A stretch of 64,000 bases of DNA from JABDBE01 sp963832245 (GTDB taxonomy: Bacteria; Acidobacteriota; Terriglobia; Terriglobales; Acidobacteriaceae). Below the pieces are notes generated by a model. That model saw only the letters and a list, made by a program, of their open reading frames with translations, did no database searches and had not been told where the DNA came from. Made by a program: the position numbers and the translations under genes. The stretch spans positions 2,728,001-2,792,000 of the forward strand of contig CAWHTG010000004.1 of NCBI GenBank assembly GCA_963832245.1, given 5' to 3'. Position 1 is the stretch's first letter. The number at the start of each line of letters is the position of its first letter. Shown in pieces: positions 61,416 through 64,000 of the stretch.

Positions 61416-64000
61416 ATGACCAACAGCAGACAGGCATGCGGGCGTTTGCAAGCTTTGACTTTTCTCTTGGGATTAACGATTCGCCGGAAATCGCATTCGG
61501 TGCTGATTCAAGCCGGAGTTAAAACGATCGAGGAGAATGGAGCGCACCGGAACCGCGCAGGCGGTTCTTTCGCTCGCATGTGGCATTCCCCCCAAGTTTT
61601 GCTCGCCTTAGTGATCGTCTGTCTGTTGAGCGGGCCCGCGGTTGCTGGCGTGACTGCGAGTATCTCGGGCACGGTCAAGGACGGCAGCGGAGCCATTATC
61701 GCTGGCGCTACAGTCTCCGCAATCAACATTGGGACTGGGGTTGTCCAGACCCAACGGACCAACGCGCAGGGCTTTTATTCCTTCCAGTCTCTGCCTTTGG
61801 GGAATTACGACATACAGGTGCAGCAACCCGGGTTCAAACTATTCCGCGAGTCCGGCATGGTCCTCGATGTGAACGCAGCCTTAGTCGTGGATGCGGTGTT
61901 GCACGTGGGCGAGGTCAAAGAGGTTGTAGTGGTCTCCAGCGAGGCGCAGCACGTGGAAACCAGCAGCACTCAATTGGGTGAAGTCATCAGCGGTGAACAG
62001 ATGACTAGCGTTCCCCTCGTCAGTCGCAGCTATACGGATCTCTTGGCTCTTCAGCCTGGGGTCGTATCGACTGCGTCGGGAATGTCAGGGGCTCTGGCTG
62101 GCCCTTTCAACTCGACCGGCGTGGTCATGCCGCTGGTTTCGGGTGACCTGAATGCGGGAGGGCTTTCGGTGAATGGCATGCGCGAGGCCAACAATGGTTT
62201 CCTGCTCAATGGGGCAACGGTGCAGGAGCCCGGATTTGGCGGGTCGGCCGTGATTCCCAACCTGGATTCCATTGCGGAATTCCGCATTTTGACCAATAAC
62301 TTCGACGCGGAATACGGCAACTACAGCGGCGGCCAGATCAATGTGATTACGAAGTCCGGGACTAACGGAGTTCACGGAGATGTGTTCGAGTTTCTCCGCA
62401 ATACTGATTTTGACGCGGCCAACTATTTCGATCGAGGAAACCGCGGCGCCTATCACCAGAACCAGTATGGTGGCACCCTGGGGGGGCCTATCAAACGCGA
62501 CAAGATTTTCTTCTTTGGGGACTACCAGGGAAACCGCGTCGTGCAGGGTGTAAGCGAAGGGCAAGTGGCGGTGCCATCGGCCGCCGAGCATACTGGCGAT
62601 TTCTCGGACCGAGCAAGCCAACTGACCGGTACTGTGGTGGGCACAGCGTGGGCGCAGACTTTGCAGCAGGAATTGGGCTATCCAGTTTCCGCGGGCGAAA
62701 ATTACTACACGTCCGGGTGTACGAGTTCGGCGCAGTGCGTCTTCCCCAATGCGCAGATTCCTCAGAGCGCATTCTCTGCGCCGGCGAAAAACATCCTCCC
62801 GTTCATTCCGGTTCCAAATAGTGGCGCGTTCTTTTCGACATCGAGCCAATCTCTCCGCCTGAATGATTACAAGACCAGTGGGCGCATCGATGGCAACACC
62901 CAGTTCGGCATGCTTTCCGCCTACTACTTCTTCGACAACTACAATCTGACGAACCCCTATCCAACGGCTTCAGTCCCGGGCTTTGCCGCCGCAGGCACAG
63001 GACGCACACAGGACATCAATCTGGGAGATACCAAGACGCTAGGCAATACGTCCGTCAATGAAGCTCGCTTCGAGTTCGTGCGCAATAACATTCTGGTGAA
63101 CCAACCCTCCAACGGCGGCGCAGTGACCGTGAACTCTCTGGGGTTCACCACCGGCGCAAACACGCTCGGTATTGACGTGCTCAATCCGGCTATCCAGGGC
63201 GTACCGGAGTTGGACTTTCAGACCTTCACGGTGGGCGTCCCCAGCCGGCCGAACCGTTACATTGAGAACACATTCCAGTGGCTGGACAACTTCAGCAAGA
63301 TCGTAGGAACGCATACCCTGCGGTTCGGTGGCGCTTACCACTACAACCAGATGGACCAGCAGCTTTCCAACGTGGTCAACGGAAATTTTGTCTTTAACAC
63401 CGCTTCAGAAACAGGTATCGATTTTGCTGATTTCTTAATCGGTGCACCCGCGCAATATGTTCAAGGCGTTGCTCTGCCCGGGAACGGGCGCAGCCATTAC
63501 ATCGGCGCCTACGGTCAGGACAGCTGGCGCGTCCGGTCCAACTTCACCGTGAACTATGGACTGCGTTGGGACGTGAGCACTCCCTGGTCTGAGCAACATA
63601 ACCAATTGGAAACTCTGGTTCCGGGCCAGCAATCTTCAACCTTCCCCGGTTCCCCGACGGGGTGGGTCTTCGCCGGAGACCCAGGTATTCCGTCAACCTT
63701 GGCTCCCACCCGTTACAACAATTTCGCCCCACGCCTTGGCTTCGCCTATTCACCTAGCTCGAGCGACGGGTTTCTCGGCAAATTGTTCGGCGGTCCTGGC
63801 AAATCCAGCATTCGCGCCGGGTACGGACTGTTCTACAACTCCTTCGAGGGTGCAACTAGCTTCAACCAGATCGGCGCTTCCCCGTTTGGTTTCTTCTACG
63901 TGGGCAACAATCCATCGTTCACGACGCCTTTCATCAACCGACCAACCGGTGTCAGTCAGTTGCAAAGATTCCCGGTGGTCTTTCCTCCACTAAATGCCAG
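61416..64000 (+). CDS. TonB-dependent receptor with carboxypeptidase-regulatory domain (partial)
   Basis: At least 861 codons, open to the window end. AGGGAGAAGG precedes the ATG at 61416; a second ATG at 61578 begins directly at the signal peptide (SPQVLLALVIVCLLSGPAVA). After it comes a CarboxypepD_reg domain (ASISGTVKDGSGAIIAGATV), a plug (LGGLSVNG-type, SIAEFRILTNNFDAEYGNYS, QINVITKSGTNGVHGDV) and barrel strands. It is an outer-membrane importer for large substrates, energised by TonB. It starts near the iolG promoter and so is likely part of the inositol or glycoside uptake locus. The C-terminus is outside the window. Confidence 0.93.
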   Translation, partial: MTNSRQACGRLQALTFLLGLTIRRKSHSVLIQAGVKTIEENGAHRNRAGGSFARMWHSPQVLLALVIVCLLSGPAVAGVTASISGTVKDGSGAIIAGATVSAINIGTGVVQTQRTNAQGFYSFQSLPLGNYDIQVQQPGFKLFRESGMVLDVNAALVVDAVLHVGEVKEVVVVSSEAQHVETSSTQLGEVISGEQMTSVPLVSRSYTDLLALQPGVVSTASGMSGALAGPFNSTGVVMPLVSGDLNAGGLSVNGMREANNGFLLNGATVQEPGFGGSAVIPNLDSIAEFRILTNNFDAEYGNYSGGQINVITKSGTNGVHGDVFEFLRNTDFDAANYFDRGNRGAYHQNQYGGTLGGPIKRDKIFFFGDYQGNRVVQGVSEGQVAVPSAAEHTGDFSDRASQLTGTVVGTAWAQTLQQELGYPVSAGENYYTSGCTSSAQCVFPNAQIPQSAFSAPAKNILPFIPVPNSGAFFSTSSQSLRLNDYKTSGRIDGNTQFGMLSAYYFFDNYNLTNPYPTASVPGFAAAGTGRTQDINLGDTKTLGNTSVNEARFEFVRNNILVNQPSNGGAVTVNSLGFTTGANTLGIDVLNPAIQGVPELDFQTFTVGVPSRPNRYIENTFQWLDNFSKIVGTHTLRFGGAYHYNQMDQQLSNVVNGNFVFNTASETGIDFADFLIGAPAQYVQGVALPGNGRSHYIGAYGQDSWRVRSNFTVNYGLRWDVSTPWSEQHNQLETLVPGQQSSTFPGSPTGWVFAGDPGIPSTLAPTRYNNFAPRLGFAYSPSSSDGFLGKLFGGPGKSSIRAGYGLFYNSFEGATSFNQIGASPFGFFYVGNNPSFTTPFINRPTGVSQLQRFPVVFPPLNA

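Overview
The window most likely comes from an Acidobacteriota chromosome (Terriglobia-like). The evidence is indirect: TonB receptors with an N-terminal carboxypeptidase-regulatory domain, serine/threonine kinases fused to PD40 propellers or TPR arrays, a phase-variable-looking surface repeat protein, and several small stress proteins typical of that phylum. No rRNA gene and no intact tRNA was seen; two tRNA 3' fragments mark integration scars.

Layout. 0-2 kb: SDR oxidoreductase, a frameshifted F420-type NADP oxidoreductase, and an NTF2/SnoaL-like protein. 2.3-5 kb: membrane kinase with PD40 propeller. 5.2-8.3 kb: a pseudogene belt (TonB receptor missing its N-terminus, a nuclease with two frameshifts, the tail of a type III restriction subunit). 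8.5-11.9 kb: stress genes (YciE/YciF ferritin-like protein, BON protein, glycine-zipper stress protein, very short membrane proteins). 12-13.5 kb: small hypothetical genes and a lone response regulator. 13.9-19.4 kb: a three-gene operon joining GAF sensing, HlyD adaptors and a PqqD-M50 protease-HlyD fusion, facing a gene for a lysine/alanine/proline-rich repeat protein; a sigma54 activator follows. 21.6-22.5 kb: RsbV/RsbW-like pair. 22.9-27.4 kb: sugar-binding-like protein, a truncated repeat protein, an IS91-type transposase and a ParB-like gene with a 0.6-kb tandem duplication across their junction.

27.6-34.2 kb is a compact integrative element: tyrosine integrase beside the 3' half of an initiator tRNA-Met, an excisionase, HTH proteins, an HNH nuclease and several unknown proteins, all on the minus strand. 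It abuts a truncated carboxypeptidase-regulatory protein gene and a damaged tonB gene. 35.8-36.8 kb holds fragments of NuoM/N and of a PD40 protein. 36.9-42.7 kb: an ECF sigma factor, a TPR kinase, a surface repeat protein and a small protein; the last two share an almost identical 41-bp upstream element. 43.5 kb: MHYT-PAS histidine kinase.

45.8-53.6 kb is respiratory: a selenocysteine formate dehydrogenase (the in-frame UGA has a clear SECIS hairpin), its Fe-S subunit and an NrfD anchor, next to cytochrome bd oxidase genes. This would let formate electrons reach oxygen through quinol. 55-64 kb is an inositol catabolism locus: IolD, a zinc dehydrogenase, an APC permease, IolG and a TonB receptor that runs off the window. 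Two identical LacI-type palindromes lie in its two divergent promoter regions.

Many genes carry single frameshifts. Some are certainly decayed, but base-call errors in the assembly must be considered. The strongest candidates for something undescribed are the GAF/HlyD/PqqD-M50 operon with its possible repeat-protein partner, and the ECF-linked 41-bp element.
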